DNA of 38,140 bases, from positions 1 through 38,140 of the forward strand of contig JAWLCV010000040.1 in assembly GCA_041686955.1 (NCBI GenBank). Reading direction: 5' to 3'. The notes beneath the pieces were generated by a model. That model was not told the DNA's origin and made no database searches. It worked only from the letters and a program-made list of their open reading frames with translations. Shown here piece after piece: positions 31,467 through 38,140 of this stretch. Position numbers and translations under genes: made by a program. How positions within the stretch are numbered: position 1 is the first letter of the stretch; each line of letters starts with the position of its first letter. The stretch is from UBA7803 sp041686955. GTDB lineage: Bacteria; Pseudomonadota; Gammaproteobacteria; Pseudomonadales; Azotimanducaceae.

Positions 31467-32101
31467 GCACCGCCGAGGACACCGACCGCGGCATGCTGCT
31501 CATCGTCTCGGCCCCCTCAGGGGCCGGCAAGACGAGCCTCGTCGCCGCACTGCTCGAGCGCGATCCCCGCCTCGTGGTTTCCGTATCCCACACCACCCGG
31601 CCGCGCCGGCCGCGGGAGCAGGACGGCGTGAACTACCATTTCGTCACCCCGGAGCGATTCCGGGCCATGGCGGATGCCGGGGACTTCCTCGAGCACGCCG
31701 AGGTGTTCGGCAATCACTACGGCACCTCGGCCACCGCCGTGGACGCCGAACGCGACCGCGGCCGGGACGTGATCCTGGAAATCGATTTCCAGGGCGCGGC
31801 CCAGGTGCGGCAGCGCTACCCGGAGGCGGTGAGCATCTTCATCCTGCCCCCCTCCACGGAAGCCCTCGAGCGGCGCCTGGACGGCCGTGGCGAAGACGAC
31901 GCCGAGGTCATCCGCCAGCGCCTGGACAAAGCCCGCTGGGAGATGTCCCACTATCGCGACTACGACTACCTGCTGGTGAACGACGACTTCGGGCTGGCCC
32001 TGGACGAGCTGGGATGCATCGTCCGGGCGGAGCGGCTGCGGCTGCACCGACAACAGACGCGGCTGGCGCCCCTGCTCCGGAGTCTGCTGCAGGATCAGTG
32101 A
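31463..32101 (+). CDS. gmk: Guanylate kinase
   Basis: Gmk phosphorylates GMP to GDP. The 212-residue enzyme has P-loop SAPSGAGKTSLVAAL, the GMP-binding part SVSHTTRPRRPREQDGVNYH, EHAEVFGNHYGTS, and DVILEIDFQGAAQVR. ATGA overlap with the yicC stop indicates coupling. It is followed by rpoZ and spoT, so GTP-precursor supply and (p)ppGpp turnover are adjacent, as in most gammaproteobacteria. The 95-base gap to rpoZ carries a short hairpin (CCGGCC 32103-32108 with GGCCGG 32118-32123) and the rpoZ promoter. Confidence 0.97.
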   Translation: MSTAEDTDRGMLLIVSAPSGAGKTSLVAALLERDPRLVVSVSHTTRPRRPREQDGVNYHFVTPERFRAMADAGDFLEHAEVFGNHYGTSATAVDAERDRGRDVILEIDFQGAAQVRQRYPEAVSIFILPPSTEALERRLDGRGEDDAEVIRQRLDKARWEMSHYRDYDYLLVNDDFGLALDELGCIVRAERLRLHRQQTRLAPLLRSLLQDQ

Positions 32102-32131
32102 GCCGGCCGCTTCCCATGGCCGGGCGGCGCC

Positions 32132-32160
32132 TTGCAACCGCATCGCCATGCCGCTAGACT
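32132..32160 (+). promoter_or_regulatory. Sigma-70 promoter of rpoZ-spoT
   Basis: TTGCAA (32132-32137) and TAGACT (32155-32160) are spaced by exactly 17 bases, 36 bases ahead of the rpoZ ATG. The -10 is followed by CGCGC. The same TAGACTCGC string occurs ahead of metX at 10501, where no good -35 is seen. A ribosome site AGGA lies 8 bases before the ATG. Confidence 0.65.
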
Positions 32161-32196
32161 CGCGCGCTCCCCAGAACCACCCACAGGAAACCTTCG

Positions 32197-32469
32197 ATGG
32201 CACGCATCACCGTGGAGGACTGCCTCGACCACGTGGACAACCGATTCCAGCTCGTGATGCTGGCGACCCGCCGGGCGCGCCAGATGCGCCGGTTCGGGGT
32301 GGAGCCCCTGGTACCCGAGGAAAACGACAAGCCCACGGTCATCGCTCTGCGGGAAATCGCCGCCGGGCTGATCAACGAGGAAATGCTTGACGAGCAGGAT
32401 GCCTCCACCGAGGATGAACGGTTGGAAGTAACTTTCGGCATAGGAGATGACGAAGCCCGCGACGTCTAA
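32197..32469 (+). CDS. rpoZ: RNA polymerase omega subunit
   Basis: This 90-residue small subunit helps assemble RNA polymerase and, in E. coli, forms part of a ppGpp binding site. It starts MARITVEDCLDHVDNRFQLV and continues MLATRRARQM and NDKPTVIALREIAAGLI, all typical. The C-terminal acidic tail is about the usual length. The gene's end overlaps spoT by 23 bases, so expression of the two is likely to be linked. Confidence 0.97.
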   Translation: MARITVEDCLDHVDNRFQLVMLATRRARQMRRFGVEPLVPEENDKPTVIALREIAAGLINEEMLDEQDASTEDERLEVTFGIGDDEARDV

Positions 32470-34783
32470 GCACACCGCCCGGCCGGGGAAATCCGGCCGC
32501 GGGCCGGTCGCGGGCCGAACGCCGCCTTCCGCCAAGAGCGCCGCTTCCCAGCAGGGGCCGGCGCGCCCGAAACGCCGCAAATCGAACGGTCGGTCGGGCC
32601 AGGACGAATCCTACTTCGTCGCCCGTCTGGCCGAGCAGGCCAAGCACCCCTCCGTCGCCAATCCGGTCTCCATCGACGACCTCGGCGCCAAGCTGGCCGG
32701 TTACCTCGAGCCCGCCCAGATCGCCCTGGTGCGGGACGCCTACGACTACGCCGCCACGGCCCATGAAGGCCAGTGGCGGCGCACGGGCCACCCCTACATC
32801 AGCCACCCCCTGGCGGTGGCCAACATTCTCGCCGACATGCGCATGGATCACGAGACGCTGATCGCGGCGCTGCTTCACGACGTCATCGAGGACACCGACG
32901 TGGCCAAGGCCCACGTGGTGGAGCGCTACGGCGAATCGGTGGCGCAGATCGTCGACGGCGTGTCGAAGCTGTCCACCATCTTCCGTACCCGGGCCGAGGC
33001 CCAGGCCGAGAACTTCCAGAAGATGGCCATGGCCATGGCCAAGGACATCCGGGTGATCGTGGTGAAGCTGGCGGACCGGCTGCACAACATGCGCACCATC
33101 GGCGTCATGTCCAACGAGCAGCGCAAGCGCATCGCCCGGGAGACGCTGGACTTCTACGCACCCATCGCCAACCGGCTGGGCATTCATCACATCAAGGTGG
33201 AGTTCGAGGAGCTGGGCTTCCGGGCCCTGTATCCGCTGCGCGCCGACCGCATCGAGCGCGCGGTGAAGGCCGCCCGGGGCAACCGCAAGGAACTGATGGA
33301 GGAGCTCAGGAAGTCCATCGACGGCGCCCTGGCACAGGAGGGCATCAAGGTCCAGGTGCACGGCCGCGAGAAGCACCTGTACTCCATCTACCGGAAGATG
33401 AAGACCCAGCACAAGTCGTTCGCCGAGATCATGGACGTGTTCGGCTTCCGCGTGGTGGTGGAGCAGGTGGACGACTGCTACCGGGCCCTGGGGGTGGTGC
33501 ACAACCTGTACAAGCCCGTGGCGGGCCGCTTCAAGGACTACATCGCCATTCCCAAGGTCAACGGCTACCAGTCGCTGCACACCACCCTGTTCGGCATGCA
33601 CGGGGTTCCCATCGAGGTGCAGATCCGCACTGCGCACATGGAGGCGGTAGCGGAGAACGGCATCGCCGGCCACTGGCTGTACAAGTCGGCCGAGAGCGAC
33701 TTCCAGAGCAGCCAGCAGCGCGCCCGCCAGTGGGTGCGCGATCTCCTCGACCTCCAGCAGAAGGCGGGCAACCCGCTGGAGTTCATCGAGAGCCTGAAGA
33801 TCGACCTGTTCCCCGACGAGGTCTACGTGTTCACCCCCAAGGGCCACATCATGGAGCTGCCCCGGGGCGCCTGCGCCGTGGATTTCGCCTACGCGGTGCA
33901 CACGGACATCGGCAACCGCTGCGTGGCCTGCCGCATCGACCGGAATCTCGCGCCCCTGTCCCAGCAGCTCCAGAGCGGGCAGAGCGTGGAGATCATCACC
34001 GCACCGGAAGCGCGACCCAACCCGGACTGGCTCACCTTCGTGGTTTCGAGCAAAGCGCGCACGGGCATCCGGCAAGCGCTCAAGGTGCAGCAGGCGGCCG
34101 ATTCCATCGCCTTCGGCCGGCGCCTTCTGAACCGCTCGCTCGCCAGCGCGGACAAGAGCATCAACGACCTGGACTTCCGGCGTCTGCGCCGGGTCTTCAA
34201 GGAGTTCGGGGTCCGCAAGCTCGACGAGCTCCTGGCTGCCATCGGCAACGGCGAGCTCATGGCGTACGTGGTGGCCCAGCAACTGCTGGCGGCCGGTGAC
34301 CCCAACACGCCGGGCATCACCGTGGAAAGCGGCGGTCCCGTGGCCATCCGTGGCGGCGAAGGGCTGGTCATCAACTACGGCCGCTGCTGCGGCCCCATTC
34401 CCGGCGACCCCATCGTCGGCCACATCACCCCGGGACGGGGTTTCGTGGTGCACGTGGAGACCTGCCCCAACATGGTCGAGATCCGCCGCAAACGCGGCGG
34501 GCGGGACATCATCCCCGCACACTGGGCGGCCGCCACCAAGGCGGAGTTCCTCACCTTCCTGCGGGTGGACGTGCACCGCAAGAAGGGCATCATCGCCACC
34601 ATCGCCGCCGCCGTCTCCGAAGCGGATGCCGGGGTGGAAGCCATCAACGTGGAGGAGCGCAACGCCGAAGTGACCAGCATCAGCCTCGACGTCTCGGTAC
34701 GCAACCGCAACCACCTGGCGCGGGTGATGCGCCGCTTGCGGGCCACGGGCGATATCATCAGCATCAGCCGGATCAACTCTTAA
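32447..34783 (+). CDS. spoT: SpoT, bifunctional (p)ppGpp synthetase/hydrolase
   Basis: SpoT makes and degrades (p)ppGpp. The 778 residues contain an HD hydrolase domain with H120, H144-D145 (ALLHDVIEDT) and D210 (KLADRLHNMRT), all intact. The synthetase domain carries the RFKD motif (361-364), the RXKD type of bifunctional enzymes rather than the EXDD of RelA. TGS (about 450-510, VYVFTPKGHIMELPRGA) and ACT (about 700-778) regulatory domains follow. An N-terminal extension of about 55 residues rich in Lys, Arg, Pro and Ser precedes the usual start. The ATG at 32447 overlaps rpoZ; an internal start is possible but no obvious later ATG exists before the HD domain. Confidence 0.95.
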   Translation: MTKPATSKHTARPGKSGRGPVAGRTPPSAKSAASQQGPARPKRRKSNGRSGQDESYFVARLAEQAKHPSVANPVSIDDLGAKLAGYLEPAQIALVRDAYDYAATAHEGQWRRTGHPYISHPLAVANILADMRMDHETLIAALLHDVIEDTDVAKAHVVERYGESVAQIVDGVSKLSTIFRTRAEAQAENFQKMAMAMAKDIRVIVVKLADRLHNMRTIGVMSNEQRKRIARETLDFYAPIANRLGIHHIKVEFEELGFRALYPLRADRIERAVKAARGNRKELMEELRKSIDGALAQEGIKVQVHGREKHLYSIYRKMKTQHKSFAEIMDVFGFRVVVEQVDDCYRALGVVHNLYKPVAGRFKDYIAIPKVNGYQSLHTTLFGMHGVPIEVQIRTAHMEAVAENGIAGHWLYKSAESDFQSSQQRARQWVRDLLDLQQKAGNPLEFIESLKIDLFPDEVYVFTPKGHIMELPRGACAVDFAYAVHTDIGNRCVACRIDRNLAPLSQQLQSGQSVEIITAPEARPNPDWLTFVVSSKARTGIRQALKVQQAADSIAFGRRLLNRSLASADKSINDLDFRRLRRVFKEFGVRKLDELLAAIGNGELMAYVVAQQLLAAGDPNTPGITVESGGPVAIRGGEGLVINYGRCCGPIPGDPIVGHITPGRGFVVHVETCPNMVEIRRKRGGRDIIPAHWAAATKAEFLTFLRVDVHRKKGIIATIAAAVSEADAGVEAINVEERNAEVTSISLDVSVRNRNHLARVMRRLRATGDIISISRINS

Positions 34784-34804
34784 CCCTGGAGGATCGGGTC
34801 CACC

Positions 34805-35203
34805 ATGACCGAGCGCCGTTTTCAGCCAATCCACGACCCGCGCGCCCCTGCCGCCATCGGCCCCTATTCCCAGGCCGTGCGGGTGGGGGACCTGGTGTTC
34901 CTCTCGGGCCAGATCGCCCTGGACCCGGAGACCATGGAGCTCGTCCCGGGGGACGTGGAGGCCCAGGCCCGTCAGGTGTTCGACAACCTCGCCGCGGTGG
35001 CCGAGGCCGCCGGCGGCACCCTGGCCGACCTGGTGAAACTCACCGTGTATCTCACCGATCTGGAGAACTTCCAGACCGTCAACCGGGTCATGGCAGAACG
35101 CTTCACCGAGCCCTATCCCGCCCGCGCGGCGCTGGGGGTCGCGGCCCTGCCGCGCGGCGCCGCCGTGGAGGTGGAAGCCGTGATGGCTGCCTCGGCGCGG
35201 TGA
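34805..35203 (+). CDS. ridA: RidA family reactive imine deaminase
   Basis: RidA hydrolyses 2-aminoacrylate and related enamines/imines released by PLP enzymes. The 132 residues carry AIGPYSQAVRVGDLVFLSGQ, LVKLTVYLTDLENFQTVN and the catalytic-arginine segment YPARAALGVAALPRGAAVEVEA. It follows spoT by 21 bases with GGAGGA about 10 bases before its ATG. Its TGA overlaps the recG GTG. The spoT-ridA-recG order is common. Confidence 0.95.
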   Translation: MTERRFQPIHDPRAPAAIGPYSQAVRVGDLVFLSGQIALDPETMELVPGDVEAQARQVFDNLAAVAEAAGGTLADLVKLTVYLTDLENFQTVNRVMAERFTEPYPARAALGVAALPRGAAVEVEAVMAASAR

Positions 35204-37248
35204 CCTCGGCGGCCGACGCCGCGGGCGTGGCCGATCGCGAGAACGCCCTCAGGGATCGCGGGGTGGAGTCCCTGAAAGGCGTCGGGCCGGGTCTGCGCGA
35301 CAAGCTCGCACGCCTCGGCATATTCCGGCTCGGCGATCTGCTCACCCATCTACCGCTACGCTACCAGGATCGCAGCCGCATCGTGCCGTTGAATCAGGTG
35401 CGGGCGGACCAGTCGTGCCTGGTGCAGGGGGAGGTGGTGGACTCCCGCGTGAGCTTCGGACGCCGGCGAACCTGGCTGGTGACCGTCACCGACGGCAGCG
35501 GGTTCATCGGCCTGCGCTTCTTCCATTTCTCCGCCCGGCAGCAGGCGGGCGTCCGGCCCGGTGCGCGGATTCGCGCCTTCGGCGACGTGCGGCTCGGGCC
35601 CAAGGGCCTGGAGATGGCGCATCCCGAGTATCGCGTCTTCGAGGGACCGCCGCCGCCCCTGGAAGGCGGCCTCACCCCGGTCTACCCCACGACCCGCGGC
35701 CTCGGCCAGAACCGGTTGCGCGCGCTCACCGCCCAGCTTCAGGGCCTGCCCTGGCCTCTGGATCCCGGCTCGCCGTATCCCCTGTTCCTCTACCTTCACC
35801 AGCCGCCGGCAGACGCCACCGCCGACGACATCGCCGCGGTTCAGGCGCGGCTCGCCGTGGACGAGCTCACGGCCTATTACTTGATCATGCGTCACCGGCA
35901 GCGCGACCGAGCCCGCCAGACTACGCGACCACTGCCCCGGGCACACCAGCTCGGACGCCGGCTGCTGGAACGGCTGGGCTTCGAGCTCACGGGCGCTCAA
36001 CGGCGCGTGGTGCGGGAGGTGCTGGAGGACCTGACGGGCGCGGTCCCGATGCTGCGCCTGGTGCAGGGGGACGTGGGCTCGGGCAAGACCGTGGTCGCCG
36101 CGTTCGCCGCCATCCGCGCCGCCGAGCACGGCGCCCAGACGGCACTCATGGCCCCCACGGAGATCCTGGCGGAGCAGCACTACCTCAACTTCTCCGCCTG
36201 GCTCGAGCCGCTCGGCATATCGGTGGTGTTGCTCACCGGGAGCCAGACCGCCGCGGAGCGGCGTCAGGTGGAAGAGCGGATCGCAAGCGGCGAGGCTCGG
36301 GTGGCCGTGGGTACCCACGCCCTGTTTCAGGGGGGCGTGGAGTTCGCCGATCTGGCGTTGACCATCATCGACGAGCAGCACCGCTTCGGCGTACATCAGC
36401 GAATGGCCCTGCGCAACAAGGGAGCGATGCCCCACCAGCTCGTGATGACCGCCACCCCCATCCCCCGCACCCTCACCATGGCCCTGTACGCGGACATGGC
36501 GGTATCCGTGATCGACGAGCTGCCCCGGGGCCGAGCGCCCATCGACACCCGGGTGGTGGCCGACTCGCGCCGCTCCCAGGTCGTGGAAAGCGTGCGCCAG
36601 GTGCTGGCCGAAGGCGGCCAGGCCTACTGGGTCTGCCCGCTCATCGAAGCCTCCGATCACCTGGACCTGGCCGCCGCCGAGACCACGGCGGCGGAGCTCA
36701 CCCGCGCCCTGCCGTCCTACACCGTGGGCCTGCTCCACGGCCGGCTCGGCAGCACAGAGAAAGGCCGGGTGATGGCGGCGTTCGCGGCGGGAGACATCCA
36801 ACTGCTGGTGGCCACCACGGTGATCGAGGTGGGGGTGGACGTGCCGAACGCCACCCTCATGGTCATCGAGAATCCCGAGCGGATGGGGCTCGCCCAGCTC
36901 CACCAGCTCCGCGGCAGGGTGGGCCGCGGTAGTAAGCGCTCACACTGCATTCTGCTCTACAAGACGCCGCTGGCAGAGAACGCCCGCGCGCGGCTCGCGG
37001 TGATACGCCGGAGCCAGGACGGCTTTCACATCGCCGAGCAGGACCTCGAGCTGCGCGGCCCCGGTGAGCTGCTGGGCACCCGCCAGACCGGGGAACAGAG
37101 CTTCCGCATCGCCGACCTTTCGCGTCACGCCCACCTGATCAGCGAAGCGGTCGCCCGCGGCGACCGTCTGCTGGCCGAGGACCCGGAGCAAGCCCAGGCC
37201 CTGCTGCGGGCCTGGGCGCCGGCGGACACCGGTCACATTTCCGTTTAG
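35200..37248 (+). CDS. recG: RecG, ATP-dependent branched-DNA helicase
   Basis: RecG remodels stalled replication forks and Holliday junctions. The 682 residues have an N-terminal wedge/OB domain (about 50-160, with VTVTDGSGFIGLRFFHFSAR and PVYPTTRGLGQNRLRAL), Walker A GDVGSGKTVVAAF, the RecG-specific DEQHRFGVHQR box, TATPIPRTLTMALY, and motif VI QLRGRVGRG. It starts at GTG 35200 overlapping the ridA stop, giving near the usual length. All helicase motifs are intact. Confidence 0.97.
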   Translation: MTSAADAAGVADRENALRDRGVESLKGVGPGLRDKLARLGIFRLGDLLTHLPLRYQDRSRIVPLNQVRADQSCLVQGEVVDSRVSFGRRRTWLVTVTDGSGFIGLRFFHFSARQQAGVRPGARIRAFGDVRLGPKGLEMAHPEYRVFEGPPPPLEGGLTPVYPTTRGLGQNRLRALTAQLQGLPWPLDPGSPYPLFLYLHQPPADATADDIAAVQARLAVDELTAYYLIMRHRQRDRARQTTRPLPRAHQLGRRLLERLGFELTGAQRRVVREVLEDLTGAVPMLRLVQGDVGSGKTVVAAFAAIRAAEHGAQTALMAPTEILAEQHYLNFSAWLEPLGISVVLLTGSQTAAERRQVEERIASGEARVAVGTHALFQGGVEFADLALTIIDEQHRFGVHQRMALRNKGAMPHQLVMTATPIPRTLTMALYADMAVSVIDELPRGRAPIDTRVVADSRRSQVVESVRQVLAEGGQAYWVCPLIEASDHLDLAAAETTAAELTRALPSYTVGLLHGRLGSTEKGRVMAAFAAGDIQLLVATTVIEVGVDVPNATLMVIENPERMGLAQLHQLRGRVGRGSKRSHCILLYKTPLAENARARLAVIRRSQDGFHIAEQDLELRGPGELLGTRQTGEQSFRIADLSRHAHLISEAVARGDRLLAEDPEQAQALLRAWAPADTGHISV

Positions 37249-37321
37249 CCGGCCGCCGCCGCGGCCATGGACCGCGATGGCGGCACTTATACTGAACCCA
37301 GACCCCAATCATCGAGTCACC
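37249..37321 (+). promoter_or_regulatory. recG / HDOD gene gap with possible -10 box
   Basis: A GC-rich inverted repeat (GCCGCC with GGCGGC, about 37253-37284) follows recG and could be a weak terminator without a T run. TATACT at 37288-37293 is a good -10 candidate for the next gene, 28 bases ahead of its ATG, but no clear -35 lies 16-18 bases upstream. Confidence 0.35.
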
Positions 37322-38140
37322 ATGGCAGTATTCGATCCGGCATCCCCCTCGACGCCCGCACCGGAGGAGCAGCACCACTCCCTGCGGCCGTTCCCCAACC
37401 CGCCCGTGGAAAGCCGTGTGCGAGCGGTCATCATGGGGGACCGGCAGGGCGAGGTGCAGGTCATCGCGCCGCACCGGGCGCTGGTGGACGTGAACGCGCT
37501 GCAGGCGGCCACGGGCCGGGAGCTGCGGGCGCGGGACTACCGGGTGGAGGAGCCGACCTCGGCAATACCCGGCTGGTACGGCGTGCCGGTGGTGGTGGAC
37601 GAGAGCCTGATCCGCCGGGGTGAGTTGGCGCTCGCTACCACGGAGCCCGGCAGTTTCGTGAGAGCGCGCAGCACGGACCTGACGGCCGAGGGGGAGATCG
37701 CCACCGCCCGCTTCTGCGTCCCGGTGAGCGCGGACCCCACCGCCCCGGACCGCTCCGGCGATCTGGACGCCATCGGCAGCTCGCTTTCGCGCTTCACCGC
37801 CCAGCGCATGCAGGAGCGCATCGACCAGACCCTGCACATTCCGCCGTTGCCGGAGACCGCCCGGCGAATCGTGGCGCTGCAGGCGGACCCGAATTTCGAC
37901 CTGGCCGATCTGGTGGAGATCGTCGAGACGGATCCGAGCATCGCCGCCCGCATCATGGGCTGGGCCAACTCCGGCTTCTACAATCCCGACCCGCCGGCGG
38001 CCACCATCAACGATGCCATCATGCGGATTCTCGGCTTCGATACGGTGATGAGCATGGCGCTCGGCATGGCGCTGGGTCAGACCCTCAGGCTGCCCGAGGT
38101 CCAGGTCCGGGGGCTGCCGACCTTCTGGCTGGAGGCGGTC
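37322..38140 (+). CDS. YbaK-like / HDOD domain signalling protein, 5' part
   Basis: The frame is open from ATG 37322 to the right edge (273 codons) and the gene continues beyond. Residues about 28-130 resemble the YbaK/aminoacyl-tRNA deacylase fold (SRVRAVIMGDRQGEVQVIAP, then GVPVVVDESLIRRGELALAT). From about residue 165 an HDOD domain begins (HIPPLPETARRIVALQADPN, ADLVEIVETDPSIAARIMGW then ANSGFYN, and AIMRILGFDTVMSMALGMAL). HDOD proteins are degenerate HD domains linked to motility, biofilm and stress signalling. The YbaK part lacks obvious catalytic residues and may bind a ligand only. It starts with MAVFDPASPSTPAPEEQ, a disordered leader. Confidence 0.8.
   Translation, partial: MAVFDPASPSTPAPEEQHHSLRPFPNPPVESRVRAVIMGDRQGEVQVIAPHRALVDVNALQAATGRELRARDYRVEEPTSAIPGWYGVPVVVDESLIRRGELALATTEPGSFVRARSTDLTAEGEIATARFCVPVSADPTAPDRSGDLDAIGSSLSRFTAQRMQERIDQTLHIPPLPETARRIVALQADPNFDLADLVEIVETDPSIAARIMGWANSGFYNPDPPAATINDAIMRILGFDTVMSMALGMALGQTLRLPEVQVRGLPTFWLEAV

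Noticed and set aside
32372..34834. An 820-codon open frame on the minus strand opposite spoT
   Set aside because: The plus strand encodes a complete SpoT with all motifs. Long antisense frames are expected in high-GC DNA with strong third-position GC, and the antisense product shows no recognisable domain, only low-complexity His/Asp/Val-rich sequence.
1..38140. A CRISPR array, prophage, toxin-antitoxin, secretion or defence system
   Set aside because: Every gene-sized interval is filled by a recognised core gene or a small conserved unknown. No regularly spaced direct repeats of CRISPR type, no transposase, integrase or tRNA was seen.

Overview
The window is an ordinary-looking stretch of housekeeping chromosome from a high-GC gammaproteobacterium outside the Enterobacterales. 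The evidence is the gene content: Pseudomonas-type chemosensory and motor genes for type IV pili, sigma-32, SlmA, a MetX/MetW pair and a long-form AlgC. The gene order resembles Pseudomonas and the Chromatiales/Ectothiorhodospiraceae type. I cannot fix the genus. I recognise 46 protein genes, two of them cut by the window ends. There is no tRNA, rRNA, insertion sequence, prophage or CRISPR array. The longest gap between genes is under 200 bases.

Region 1 (1-8.2 kb) holds twitching-motility genes. pilG, pilH, pilI, pilJ and the start of chpA run on the minus strand. Facing away from them are gshB, tonB, yqgE and ruvX on the plus strand, which meet pilU and pilT on the minus strand. The chemosensory array should control the PilT/PilU retraction motors. 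The TonB resembles the Pseudomonas TonB3 that is needed for twitching. Region 2 (8.3-14.5 kb, plus strand) carries yggS, proC and yggT, then metX, metW, a DUF4426 gene, rdgB and hemW. These cover PLP and proline metabolism, methionine synthesis, nucleotide-pool cleaning and haem handling. Region 3 (14.4-19.3 kb, minus strand) runs ftsY, ftsE, ftsX, rpoH, a DUF423 gene and trmB. Region 4 (19.3-24.2 kb) has rsmD and coaD (plus), then a small exported protein gene, mutM, rpmG, rpmB and radC (all minus), and coaBC (plus).

Region 5 (24.3-28.5 kb, plus strand) has algC with a membrane domain, argB and slmA. Region 6 (28.5-30.5 kb, minus strand) has a DUF4124-like gene, pyrE and rph. Region 7 (30.6-38.1 kb, plus strand) has yicC, gmk, rpoZ, spoT, ridA, recG and a YbaK-HDOD gene that leaves the window. 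The gmk-rpoZ-spoT group links GTP supply, RNA polymerase omega and (p)ppGpp turnover.

I found no new multi-gene system. The points worth a second look are small. A near-perfect CIRCE-type inverted repeat overlies the likely rpoH promoter. Inverted arrays of degenerate heptamers lie between yggT and metX. A perfect 10-bp-arm palindrome ends coaBC and shares a 12-mer with the rpoH site. A 17-bp tandem repeat grows out of the 3' end of pilU. PilJ has lost its usual periplasmic sensor domain.
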